DNA from: Thalassovita autumnalis
Lineage (GTDB): Bacteria > Pseudomonadota > Alphaproteobacteria > Rhodobacterales > Rhodobacteraceae
Reading direction: 5' to 3'
NCBI RefSeq assembly: GCF_001458255.1
Contig: NZ_CYSB01000005.1
Span: 124,001-188,000, forward strand
Length of the DNA: 64,000 nucleotides
Made by a program: the position numbers and the translations under genes
Shown here: positions 54,794 through 64,000 of the stretch, piece after piece
Position numbering within the stretch: position 1 is the stretch's first letter
Layout: each line of letters begins with the position of its first letter
The notes under the pieces: model-generated
What the model was told of the DNA's origin: nothing
Databases searched by the model: none
The model's input: the letters and a program-made list of their open reading frames with translations, nothing else

Positions 54794-55402
54794 TTATGGG
54801 GCGGGATCATTCTGCAAGATGACCGGCGCCGGATCACGTGGTGGCGCAGCATCCGCGGCCTTGATATAGAGAGGCGCAGGCGCGGCGTGGGATCCGTTGG
54901 GCAATTTTTGGGCTGCGACCTGTGCGATTTGAACCGCGATCTGATCCGCCTGAGGCGTTTTGAGCGGCCCATCCTGCAGAATATCGCTGATCTCATCAGC
55001 GGAGGCAAGGTAGGGCGCCCGGTCCGCAGGCGCCAGGTAGGCCTGACCGCGCGGGCCCGGCACCGCTGCCACGCCCAAACCTTCGGACATGTCGACGGCC
55101 TCAAAGCTGTTCACCCCGATCGCCGGAATGCCCAGACCCAAGGCCAGACCACGCGCCGCCGAGACGGAGATGCGAATGCCGGTGAAGTTGCCGGGGCCGA
55201 TGCCCACAGCAATGGCGTCCAGATCCGCCCAGGTCTTGCCCGCGCTGGCCAGAACCTCCTCCAGCAGGGGCATCAGCCGTTCTGCCTGACCCCGGCCCAT
55301 CTCATCGTGATGTTGGGCCAGAACCTGATCACCCAACAACAAAGCGGCCGCGCAATGCGCGGCCGATGTGTCAAATCCCAGGATCAGTGCGTCAGACGGC
55401 AA
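54794..55402 (-). CDS. tsaB: tRNA t6A biosynthesis protein TsaB
   Basis: 202 aa. With TsaC/D/E makes threonylcarbamoyl-adenosine at position 37 of tRNAs. Starts GFDTSAAHCAAAL (about 9-21), the ASKHA fold phosphate-1-like segment, and has the family SAARGLALGLGIP region (about 82-94). The frame begins with TTG at 55402, overlapping the NifU-like stop by 11 bp; no ATG lies near, so TTG is the inferred start. Confidence 0.85.
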   Translation of the reverse strand: MPSDALILGFDTSAAHCAAALLLGDQVLAQHHDEMGRGQAERLMPLLEEVLASAGKTWADLDAIAVGIGPGNFTGIRISVSAARGLALGLGIPAIGVNSFEAVDMSEGLGVAAVPGPRGQAYLAPADRAPYLASADEISDILQDGPLKTPQADQIAVQIAQVAAQKLPNGSHAAPAPLYIKAADAAPPRDPAPVILQNDPAP

Positions 55403-55955
55403 CGGGGCGTACCTCGGTCACTTCGGGGATGTAGTGGCGCAGCAGGTTCTCGATTCCCATTTTCAACGTCAGGGTCGAGGAGGGGCAGCCAGCGCAAGCG
55501 CCCTGCATGTGCAGATAGACAACGCCGCGATCAAAACCGTGGAAGGTGATGTCACCGCCATCCTGAGCCACAGCGGGGCGCACGCGGGTGTCCAGCAGCT
55601 CTTTGATCTGGCCAACGATCTCACCATCTTCGCCGGTGTGTTCTGCGTGACCTGAGGCGGCGGTGGCGTCGCCTGCCATGACCGGGTCGCCAGACTGGAA
55701 GTGTTCCATGATCGCGCCGAGGATGCCCGGTTTGATATGATCCCACTCGACATCATCGCCTTTGGTGACGGTGATGAAGTCGCCGCCAAAGAACACGCCG
55801 GTGACGCCGGCGACGGCAAACACACGTTTGGCCAGCGGCGAAGCATCCGAGCTATCGGCGCTGGGGAAGTCGGCGGTGCCGGTGCCCAAAACGGCCTGAC
55901 CCGGCAGGAACTTCAGGGTGGCGGGGTTCGGGGTGGATTCAGTCTGAATAAACAT
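55392..55955 (-). CDS. NifU-family iron-sulfur scaffold (NFU1 type)
   Basis: 187 aa from ATG at 55955 (AAGGA upstream). N-terminal Nfu_N domain (MFIQTESTPNPATLKFLPGQ) and C-terminal NifU domain with CAGCPSS (CxxC, about 153) that holds a transient [4Fe-4S] cluster for transfer to apo-enzymes. Typical alphaproteobacterial NFU1 form. Confidence 0.9.
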   Translation of the reverse strand: MFIQTESTPNPATLKFLPGQAVLGTGTADFPSADSSDASPLAKRVFAVAGVTGVFFGGDFITVTKGDDVEWDHIKPGILGAIMEHFQSGDPVMAGDATAASGHAEHTGEDGEIVGQIKELLDTRVRPAVAQDGGDITFHGFDRGVVYLHMQGACAGCPSSTLTLKMGIENLLRHYIPEVTEVRPVAV

Positions 55956-56031
55956 ATCGTGCAATCCTTATCGCTTGACCTTGATATGCGCTTCGTCAGG
56001 GTCAGAGTCAAGGATTAGAATGGTTCTAAAA

Positions 56032-56550
56032 CTAGTCGCAATGCGTGGCCTCAAACGCCCGCAACCGCGCCCGGATGTATTTCGCTGCCGACCGATAATG
56101 GGCCGCCCCGGCAGCTTCGGCCCATCGCCCGGTGGTCCACTTGCTGTTCCCCCCTTTCATCGGCGCGCCGTAGAGGTCGGTTTCGGATAGCGCGTTCAGG
56201 AAGGTGAGCAGCCTTTTGTGGTTGGCCTCTAGCAGATCCCGGGCGTCATCCCACGTCATGTCTTGTTGCGCGATGCGTAGATCTGCGTTGTAGCGTTTCA
56301 GGTCATTCCACTTGTAGCCCGGGGCGGGGATGGCGACCTGCGCGCCGGTTGGACCGGCCTTGTACCAGCCCAGGAACAGATCAATCCAATGGGCCCGGTG
56401 ACCGACGGTGTCTTTCAGCGTTGTGCCCTCCGCCCCGGCATCCGGCAGTGTCTGCGCGGCCACGGGAACCCTATCCAGCAGGCGGGTCAGCTTGCTGAAT
56501 TCTGCTTCGGTGGTCGCCAAAAGATCGGTTTTGGTGGTGGCGGCGGGCAT
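56032..56550 (-). CDS. ClbS/DfsB family four-helix bundle protein
   Basis: 172 aa from ATG at 56550; the frame is open upstream without conservation and overlaps the stress gene. HRAHWIDLFLGWYKAG (about 56-71) and GYKWNDLKRYN (about 83-93) match the DfsB/ClbS group of DinB-like bundles. Proposed roles include hydrolysis or binding of reactive metabolites; unknown here. Confidence 0.8.
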   Translation of the reverse strand: MPAATTKTDLLATTEAEFSKLTRLLDRVPVAAQTLPDAGAEGTTLKDTVGHRAHWIDLFLGWYKAGPTGAQVAIPAPGYKWNDLKRYNADLRIAQQDMTWDDARDLLEANHKRLLTFLNALSETDLYGAPMKGGNSKWTTGRWAEAAGAAHYRSAAKYIRARLRAFEATHCD

Positions 56551-56614
56551 GGCAGCTCCTGCGGTGGGGCCGACATAGCGTAGGGGCGGGCTGGCCGCGG
56601 GTCTTTGCGCCAGA

Positions 56615-57070
56615 TCAGGTGATCGCTTCCAGCCGGTCCTTGGACAGATCACCGGGGACGATGGTGATCGGAATAGGCAGCGTGCCGGCCGAACGGCTCA
56701 GCTGGGTGACCAGCGGGCCGGGGCCCTTTTTATCGGTGCCCGCGCCCAGCACCAGAACGCCAATGTCCGGGTCATCTTGGATCTGCGCCAAGATCTGCGC
56801 CACAGGTTCACCTTCGCGGATCACCAATTCGGGGTCGATGCCCTGACGGTCGCGCATCCATTTGGCAAAAACCTCATAATGCACTTCGATCCGTTCCCGG
56901 GCCTCTTCGCGCATGATGTCACCGACACCAATCCAATGGTTGAACTCTTCAGGCTCAATCACCGAGAGGATTTCCACCCCTCCGCCGGTTTTGGCTGCGC
57001 GCATGGCGGCAAAGCGCATGGCATTCAGGCATTCGCGGCTGTCATCCAGAATGACCAGAAATTTACGCAT
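56615..57070 (-). CDS. universal stress protein family
   Basis: 151 aa with the UspA fold: N-terminal LVILDDSRECLNAMRFA (about 5-21) and a C-terminal LGAGTDKKGPGPLVTQLSRSAGTLP, the G-rich ATP-binding loop (about 110-134). Stand-alone gene. Confidence 0.85.
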   Translation of the reverse strand: MRKFLVILDDSRECLNAMRFAAMRAAKTGGGVEILSVIEPEEFNHWIGVGDIMREEARERIEVHYEVFAKWMRDRQGIDPELVIREGEPVAQILAQIQDDPDIGVLVLGAGTDKKGPGPLVTQLSRSAGTLPIPITIVPGDLSKDRLEAIT

Positions 57071-57187
57071 CGCTCCCTCCCACAGAACGCTCGCCCACAG
57101 AACGGTTGCTCACTGGCAGACCCTCTGCGACCGGATCATGACGCAAGCATAGGATGCTGGCAAGTTTCGCATATCGCCGCTGGATTA

Positions 57188-57496
57188 TCAGCCGCAGACC
57201 GCCGCCGCGGTGGAGCCGAAATCGACATAGCGTTCCCAGAACCGTTCATCTGCGCGGCGGTCGGATTGCCGGACCTCTTGTGCGCTGTGCGGGTCTTTGA
57301 AGAACTTGGCGGCTTTGCGCTGATCAGCAGAGCTGAGCATCTGGTTGGCCACCTGTCCGATGCAGCTGCACAGTGGGCGGCTGGATTCCTTGCGCGGGGA
57401 CGCCAGGCAGGCGCGCTCAATCGGCCCGGCAAAAGCGGGCGCTGCAACAGGGGCGACAAAGGCCGCAAGCATGGCGGCGCTGAGAATGCGTTTCAT
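57188..57496 (-). CDS. small secreted protein, unknown
   Basis: 102 aa with a signal peptide (cleavage after AFA at about 23). The mature part has Cys at about 30, 43, 45 and 101, with a CSC motif that could form disulfides. No family recognised. Confidence 0.7.
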   Translation of the reverse strand: MKRILSAAMLAAFVAPVAAPAFAGPIERACLASPRKESSRPLCSCIGQVANQMLSSADQRKAAKFFKDPHSAQEVRQSDRRADERFWERYVDFGSTAAAVCG

Positions 57497-57676
57497 GGTC
57501 GTGCCTCAGGGTTCGGCCGTTGGGGATTGATCCCCGAATTTGTTGGCCTTGTTGTTGCGGCGAGTATGACGCAAGCGGCGAAGGAGGGGAAGAGGCGGCT
57601 GGACAAACAATCTGTGAGGCGCAAACCTGCTGCTATTTGCAAAACTCACTTTTACTTCTGTATTTCGGAGAATCTG

Positions 57677-58534
57677 ATGACTCTGACCAAAGATGATTTG
57701 AATGCTGCGATTGAGCGGATCTCGGACCGGTCTGACGCTGCCGCAACCAGTAAGAGCAGGCTTGCCTGGGCGTCGCTTGTGTTCTCGATTTTTGCGACTG
57801 TTGCTGGCGGGATATCAGCTGGTATCGCTAATGGAAACAAAGCAAAGCTTGAAAAGGCCTCGCAAGACTTGCTGGCAGGTCAAGCGCGCCTTCAACTGAT
57901 CGAGGCGAGTTTTAAACACTTGGAACGCATGGTTGATGGCACAACCTCAGAAGCCAGACATCGGGCTTGCAATGTTGCGCTGGAACTGGGTCTTGTTGAG
58001 CTGGAATCTGGGAAATCCAGCCACATTATAACGCTTCACCAGAAATACTTGGATATGCGTCCGTCTGTAGATGTGACCGCTTCGGATCTTTGCCGGGCGC
58101 GTAGCGATGACGCAGCGGCCAACGCAAAAGCACGGGGCATTCTCAGCGAAACAGTTGTGCCAGCGGGGGAGGGGCAGTTGGCGCCCCAGGTGGTTGTGAT
58201 GGCATCATATCGTTTGGGAAAATGTAAAACCGCCGGTGAGGCGCGGGGGGTGCTGGCCGATTATTTTGCAAGGGATTTGAAGGGCGGTGTTGTGCAGGTC
58301 GCCTTGTCGCCCAGCCAGCATTATGGCGTCGTTTACAATCCCACAACAGCCTCGTTACCTTTGCAGGACTTTCTGGCCACCGCCAGAGCAAAGGGGCGCG
58401 CAGTACATGCAGCTGTTGAAGCTAGAGAGGATACAACGACTGTCGAAAAGCAAAACATTCAATATGTCCGTGATGCCTATGTCGCAAATACCGAAGGGTG
58501 GGAGCTGATCTCAACCTGTCCGAAGGACGGTTGA
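57677..58534 (+). CDS. membrane-anchored protein of unknown function
   Basis: 285 aa from ATG at 57677 with GGAG upstream; the open frame continues far upstream over the opposite-strand genes and is not coding there. One membrane helix (about 30-52) follows a short N-terminus, then a coiled-coil-like stretch (about 55-90) and a C-terminal periplasmic domain. Codon use and base composition look more AT-rich than neighbours, suggesting acquisition. No family recognised. Confidence 0.65.
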   Translation: MTLTKDDLNAAIERISDRSDAAATSKSRLAWASLVFSIFATVAGGISAGIANGNKAKLEKASQDLLAGQARLQLIEASFKHLERMVDGTTSEARHRACNVALELGLVELESGKSSHIITLHQKYLDMRPSVDVTASDLCRARSDDAAANAKARGILSETVVPAGEGQLAPQVVVMASYRLGKCKTAGEARGVLADYFARDLKGGVVQVALSPSQHYGVVYNPTTASLPLQDFLATARAKGRAVHAAVEAREDTTTVEKQNIQYVRDAYVANTEGWELISTCPKDG

Positions 58535-58546
58535 CAGGGCGCGCGT

Positions 58547-60745
<2,199 letters not shown>

Positions 60746-61154
60746 GTGCGGCTCTCATGTCTGAGTCTCGGGCTGAGTCCCGGGCGGGTACCCCAGATTT
60801 GATCTCTTTTTGTTCCGGTTCAAGGGCAATCGCAATGGGGAAAACGCTGAAAGCCATCGCGCGCTTCGGCTTTGGCGGGCATCTGGTGGCAGAGGGTGCT
60901 ACTGTTGGTTTATAAATATTTCAAATTACCGGGCGTCATTTGAAATAAAGTTGCCAATTTAAGGCTGTCGGACTAAGGTGACCGGGCAAGTGGCAGGCTT
61001 GGCTGCCGGGTGGACCGCACTTCACCCACCCCTCGCTCCCTGCGGTTTGGCTGGCAGCCAATGTCCTGTTAGGGTTCTTGGTTAAAGTGTTTTGAACATT
61101 TCAATAAAACGTGGCCCAAACCCATTTCGGGTGAGGGCCTTTGTTTTATGTGGC
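60746..61154. ncRNA. 409-bp intergenic region with a structured candidate RNA
   Basis: No supported coding region. AT-rich flanks surround a GC-rich core (about 60960-61080) with nested inverted repeats: GGCAG/CTGCC, CCGCA/TGCGG and GGCT/AGCC stems. It ends in a bidirectional terminator at 61113-61141. This is the shape of an independently transcribed small RNA on the plus strand, but I cannot match it to 6S, SRP or another named family. Confidence 0.3.
61113..61141. terminator. bidirectional terminator
   Basis: GGCCC/GGGCC and ACCC/GGGT stems around ATTTC, with TTTGTTTT to the right and, on the minus strand, ACGTTTTATT. It serves the minus-strand ABM-like gene and any plus-strand RNA from the gap. 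Confidence 0.7.
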
Positions 61155-61472
61155 TCAGCGCAGGCTCAGCTGCACCTGGGTGTGATGCATTGCGACGCTG
61201 GTCTCATCCACCGCTGCCAGAAAATCGCCAATCCCCTCGGCTGCGGCCAACCCTGCAGATGCTGCCTCGGCATCTGCCAGTGAAGCCCATTCGATGGTTT
61301 CAACCCATTGGGTGCCCGCTGCGCCGGACAGGCGCCGGGAGATGAAACCGCTGCAGTTTTCCACATAGGTAACGGAGGCTTCGGCGGCTTTGAGGAAGGC
61401 ATCGGTGGTCACGCCGTCTTTGAGTTTGAACAGAACGGTTTCCATCACGTGGTTCTGTGTGGTGTCTTGCAT
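61155..61472 (-). CDS. antibiotic biosynthesis monooxygenase-like dimeric barrel protein
   Basis: 105 aa with the ferredoxin-like ABM/Dabb pattern: ETVLFKLKDGVTTDAFLKAAE (about 11-31) and QWVETIEWASLADAEAA (about 55-71). Small cofactor-independent enzymes or sensors; function unknown. Confidence 0.65.
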   Translation of the reverse strand: MQDTTQNHVMETVLFKLKDGVTTDAFLKAAEASVTYVENCSGFISRRLSGAAGTQWVETIEWASLADAEAASAGLAAAEGIGDFLAAVDETSVAMHHTQVQLSLR

Positions 61473-61626
61473 CGGTTTGTCTCCTTTTGGGATGCTGATT
61501 TGATTGACTGGCCCGTCCTAACAGGGGGCTGCTGACAGCCTTCTGTCAGTAGGGTGGCGGTCGTCAGGAGATGCTTGCAAAATGGGGTAAGTTTCCCGAT
61601 AACAGCCCAAACAAGAGGAGATGCCG

Positions 61627-61938
61627 ATGCGCGCACGAATCTATCAGCCCGCCCGTAACGCGATGCAGTCCGGCATGGCCAAAACCCGTCAGTGGGTATT
61701 GGACTACGAACCGGCTGAGGCCCGCGATATCGATCCGCTGATGGGCTGGACCTCAAGCGGGGACACCCAGACGCAGGTGCGCCTGAAGTTCGACAGCAAA
61801 GAAGCCGCATTGGAATACGCTGAGGAAAAAGGGCTGGAGGCCGTTGTGCTGACGCCGCAGACCCGCAAGCCCAACCTGCGCGCTGGCGGCTACGGTGAGA
61901 ACTTTGCCACCAACCGCCGCGGTCCCTGGACACACTGA
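61627..61938 (+). CDS. NDUFS4-like complex I accessory subunit
   Basis: 103 aa; ATG at 61627 lies 6 bp after GAGGAG and is preferred to ATG at 61621. [15 protein letters not shown] (about 2-16), WVLDYEP and a C-terminal [12 protein letters not shown] match the ETC complex I conserved region family, related to mitochondrial NDUFS4. Alphaproteobacteria carry it separately from the nuo operon. Confidence 0.9.
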   Translation: MRARIYQPARNAMQSGMAKTRQWVLDYEPAEARDIDPLMGWTSSGDTQTQVRLKFDSKEAALEYAEEKGLEAVVLTPQTRKPNLRAGGYGENFATNRRGPWTH

Positions 61939-62025
61939 GCGCAGAGATATGGCCCATTTTAGGGTCTCGCAGACAGAAGGGCGGCCAGCGGGCCGCCTGT
62001 TTTACTTCTGAGCAGGGGAAGCCCG

Positions 62026-62946
62026 ATGACCATCACCCATCTGATCACCCATTCTGGCGGCTTTCACGCGGATGAGCTGCTGTCCTCGGTGGTGCTGACC
62101 CGCCTGTTTCCTGACGCCCAGCTGATCCGCACCCGCGATGCGGCGATGACGACACCGGGCGCAGGCAAGCTGATCTATGATGTGGGCCGGGCCTATGACG
62201 CCGAGGCGGGGATTTTTGACCACCACCAGCGCCCCAATCCGCTGCGCCCCAGCGGTGATCCCTACAGTTCCTTTGGTCTGATCTGGCACCACTATGGCCG
62301 TGATTATCTGCGGGCGCTTGACGTGCCCGAGGCGGATCTGGAGGAGGTGCATGGCGCCATCGATCAAAACTTTGTCCTGCCGGTGGACCTCTTGGACAAT
62401 GGCGCGGTGAATCCGTCTGTTGCCGGGCCTTTGGCGGATATCACTCTGCCGCAACTGCTGGAAACGCTGAAACCCGCCTTTGATGATCGCAGCCCCGAGG
62501 CGGACACAAGTGCCTTTATGGCGGCGCTGCCCATTGCCGGTGCCTTTGTTGAGGCTGCGGTGCGGGCAAAAGCGGGCAAATGCCGCGCAGAGGCCATGGT
62601 GTTGGAGGCCATTGCCGCCGCGGGCCCGTCACAGGTGCTGGAGCTTTCGATGGGCATGCCGTTCCGCTCTGCGGTTGAGAAAGCCGGCGCCGATCATCTG
62701 CTTTTTGTCATCCATCCCCGCGACGGCGGCGATTGGGCGCTGACCACCATCCGCAAAGGCGGTGGCACGTTCGAAGCTCGCGCCGACCTGCCTGCCGCCT
62801 GGGCCGGCCTGACCGGCGCCGCGCTGGAAGAGGCCTCGGGCGTGGTTGGGGCGCAGTTCTGCCACAACGGCCTGTTTATCGCGGTGGCAAACAGCCGGGC
62901 GGCGATCCTCGCCATGGCCGATCTGGCTGTGGCGGCGGCTGGGTGA
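62026..62946 (+). CDS. MYG1 family (UPF0160) metal-dependent protein
   Basis: 306 aa, THSGGFHADELLSSVVL (about 7-23) and a FDHHQRPN (DHH-type metal site, about 66-73). MYG1 proteins are DHH-related nucleases in eukaryotes; bacterial function is not established. RBS AGGGGAAG before the ATG. Confidence 0.85.
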   Translation: MTITHLITHSGGFHADELLSSVVLTRLFPDAQLIRTRDAAMTTPGAGKLIYDVGRAYDAEAGIFDHHQRPNPLRPSGDPYSSFGLIWHHYGRDYLRALDVPEADLEEVHGAIDQNFVLPVDLLDNGAVNPSVAGPLADITLPQLLETLKPAFDDRSPEADTSAFMAALPIAGAFVEAAVRAKAGKCRAEAMVLEAIAAAGPSQVLELSMGMPFRSAVEKAGADHLLFVIHPRDGGDWALTTIRKGGGTFEARADLPAAWAGLTGAALEEASGVVGAQFCHNGLFIAVANSRAAILAMADLAVAAAG

Positions 62947-62952
62947 TCTGCC

Positions 62953-63597
62953 GTGGCGGTCGAGTTCCTGTTTGACGGGTCAATCGAGGCCCCTGCCACC
63001 GTGCTACTGGCGCATGGGGCCGGGGCGGCGATGGACAACCCGGTGATGAACATGCTGGCCGAACGGCTGGCGGCATCCGGGCTGCGCGTGGCACGGTTTG
63101 AGTTTGCCTATATGGCGGCACGGCGCAGTGGCGGGCCAAAACGCCCGCCGCCCAAGGTGGAGCTGCTATGCGAAGAATATCGTCAGGCCGTCACAGACCT
63201 GCGGGGCCAAATTGGCGGCGGTCCCTTGATCATCGGTGGCAAATCCATGGGCGGCCGGGTGGCCAGCCTGATCGCGGATGATCTGGGTGACGGGGGGCAG
63301 GTTCAGGGCTTGTTGTGTTTCGGCTACCCATTTCACCCGCAGGGCAAACCGGAAAACCTGCGCACCACCCATCTGGCCAACCTGCGTCTGCCAACGCTGA
63401 TCTGCCATGGCACCCGCGATCCTTTTGGCACCCGCGAAGAGGTCGCGCATTATGCGCTGTCGCCCATGATTTCCATATGTTGGGCCGAAGACGGCGATCA
63501 TGATCTGAAACCCCGCAAACGTGTCACCGGCCGTGATCACGCCAGCCAGCTGGACCAGATCTGCCAAAGCGCCGCGGCCTGGATTCCCACCCTCTGA
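62953..63597 (+). CDS. alpha/beta hydrolase (KANL3/Tex30-like)
   Basis: 214 aa from GTG at 62953, 6 bp after the MYG1 gene. LAHGAGAAMDNPVM (about 19-32) and the nucleophile elbow GKSMGGR with Ser98; the C-terminal EDGDHDLKPRK supplies the likely catalytic His. Substrate unknown. Confidence 0.82.
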   Translation: MAVEFLFDGSIEAPATVLLAHGAGAAMDNPVMNMLAERLAASGLRVARFEFAYMAARRSGGPKRPPPKVELLCEEYRQAVTDLRGQIGGGPLIIGGKSMGGRVASLIADDLGDGGQVQGLLCFGYPFHPQGKPENLRTTHLANLRLPTLICHGTRDPFGTREEVAHYALSPMISICWAEDGDHDLKPRKRVTGRDHASQLDQICQSAAAWIPTL

Positions 63598-63739
63598 TCA
63601 CCGGTTCCCGGCAGGTTAGATTTTGTGCCACAACCGGCGCCGCTGGCCTTTTTCTTTCAAATCCGATCCGCTATACGGATCCGAGTGCCACAGGGGCCCG
63701 AGAGGGCGAGATACCCCGCCAGCCCCCGGCCCAAAGAGC

Positions 63740-63816
63740 GGTCCCTTAGCTCAACTGGATAGAGCAGCTGACTTCTAATCAGCAGGTTGAGGGTTCGAGT
63801 CCTTCAGGGATCGCCA
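63740..63816 (+). tRNA. tRNA-Arg (anticodon UCU)
   Basis: Full cloverleaf: acceptor stem GGTCCCT/AGGGATC with discriminator G and encoded CCA, D-arm GCTC/GAGC, anticodon stem GCTGA/TCAGC with loop CTTCTAA giving anticodon TCT, and T-stem GAGGG/CCTTC with TTCGAGT loop. Confidence 0.96.
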
Positions 63817-64000
63817 TATTTCAGAATAATATCAATACTTGTAAATTATTCCGTGTGCGGAATGTGAAGTCCTCTTGCTGCTGGAGGCAATACGGAAGCA
63901 AGCGGGAGGCAAAACTCAGGTGTTGTTGAGGCGCATCAGAGTGAAAGAGGAGCCACAACTGGCTTGCCTATTTTGGCGTGTCTATTTTCAAACGCTACAG
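63817..64000. other. AT-rich sequence after tRNA-Arg to window edge
   Basis: No recognisable gene. Base composition drops sharply to AT-rich just after the CCA end, and an unstarted frame from about 63855 runs to the edge on the plus strand. This could be the left end of an element integrated at the tRNA, but no integrase is visible here. Confidence 0.35.

Noticed and set aside
56777-57676. Upstream extension of the orphan membrane protein frame across the stress and secreted-protein genes
   Set aside because: The frame is open but antisense to two genes; the ATG at 57677 has a ribosome site and marks the start of plausible protein.

Overview
The window is high-GC chromosomal DNA of an aerobic marine-type alphaproteobacterium of the Rhodobacteraceae, most likely the Roseobacter group. 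The evidence is the mdh-sucCDAB-lpd and sdhCDAB clusters, the ethylmalonyl-CoA pathway genes (ccr, ecm, mch, an mcl2-type lyase/thioesterase), a free-standing NDUFS4-like complex I subunit, and a Roseobacter-style ftsEX-plsC block. No species can be named from sequence alone.

Layout. 1-6 kb: an MJ0042-type zinc-ribbon protein (cut by the left edge) diverges from ftsE-ftsX-plsC-PPOX, followed by a small membrane protein and a PepSY-TM protein. 6-21 kb, mainly minus strand: a UXS-like epimerase, then the 2-oxoglutarate dehydrogenase/succinyl-CoA synthetase/malate dehydrogenase cluster, which is broken up by four glycosyltransferase genes and a small membrane protein. 21-30 kb, plus strand: TauE exporter, malyl-CoA lyase/thioesterase, NnrU, DUF1737, mesaconyl-CoA hydratase, an M48 protease and sdhCDAB. 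30-37 kb: FAD dehydrogenase, DUF1989 protein, a decayed SHMT-like gene beside its LysR regulator, purine nucleoside phosphorylase and a GNAT. 37-38.5 kb: a compact five-gene R-body (Reb/killing trait) operon. 39-44.5 kb: ethylmalonyl-CoA mutase, a PlsB-like acyltransferase and crotonyl-CoA carboxylase/reductase. 45-49 kb: RecD-like helicase, SDR, and a TIGR02186/TauE pair. 49-54 kb: a BMP-type nucleoside ABC importer with an embedded SnoaL-like gene. 54-58.5 kb: rimI-like, tsaB, NifU-like, DfsB-like and stress genes. 58.5-64 kb: uvrB, an ABM-like protein, the NDUFS4-like protein, MYG1, an alpha/beta hydrolase and tRNA-Arg(UCU), followed by AT-rich sequence to the edge.

How the parts work together. 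The TCA cycle segment from 2-oxoglutarate to malate (sucAB-lpd, sucCD, sdhCDAB), plus mdh, sits beside half of the ethylmalonyl-CoA pathway, which feeds glyoxylate, propionyl-CoA-derived succinate and malate into the same cycle. Both sucC and sdhC have upstream the same paired palindrome: two GTGATCAC boxes exactly 21 bp apart, flanked by inverted T/A tracts. This suggests one regulator co-controls the two operons. The nucleoside importer and deoD together suggest nucleoside scavenging.

Most notable: (1) the R-body operon, a candidate contractile-ribbon system with two flanking small proteins that do not look like standard RebB; (2) the shared paired operator; (3) glycosyltransferases embedded in the suc operon, one of them only 8 bp after sucC and directly before sucD; (4) a GAAA-capped hairpin that buries the Shine-Dalgarno of the FAD dehydrogenase; (5) an SHMT-like gene with three separate lesions. 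I saw no CRISPR array, insertion sequence, rRNA or prophage.
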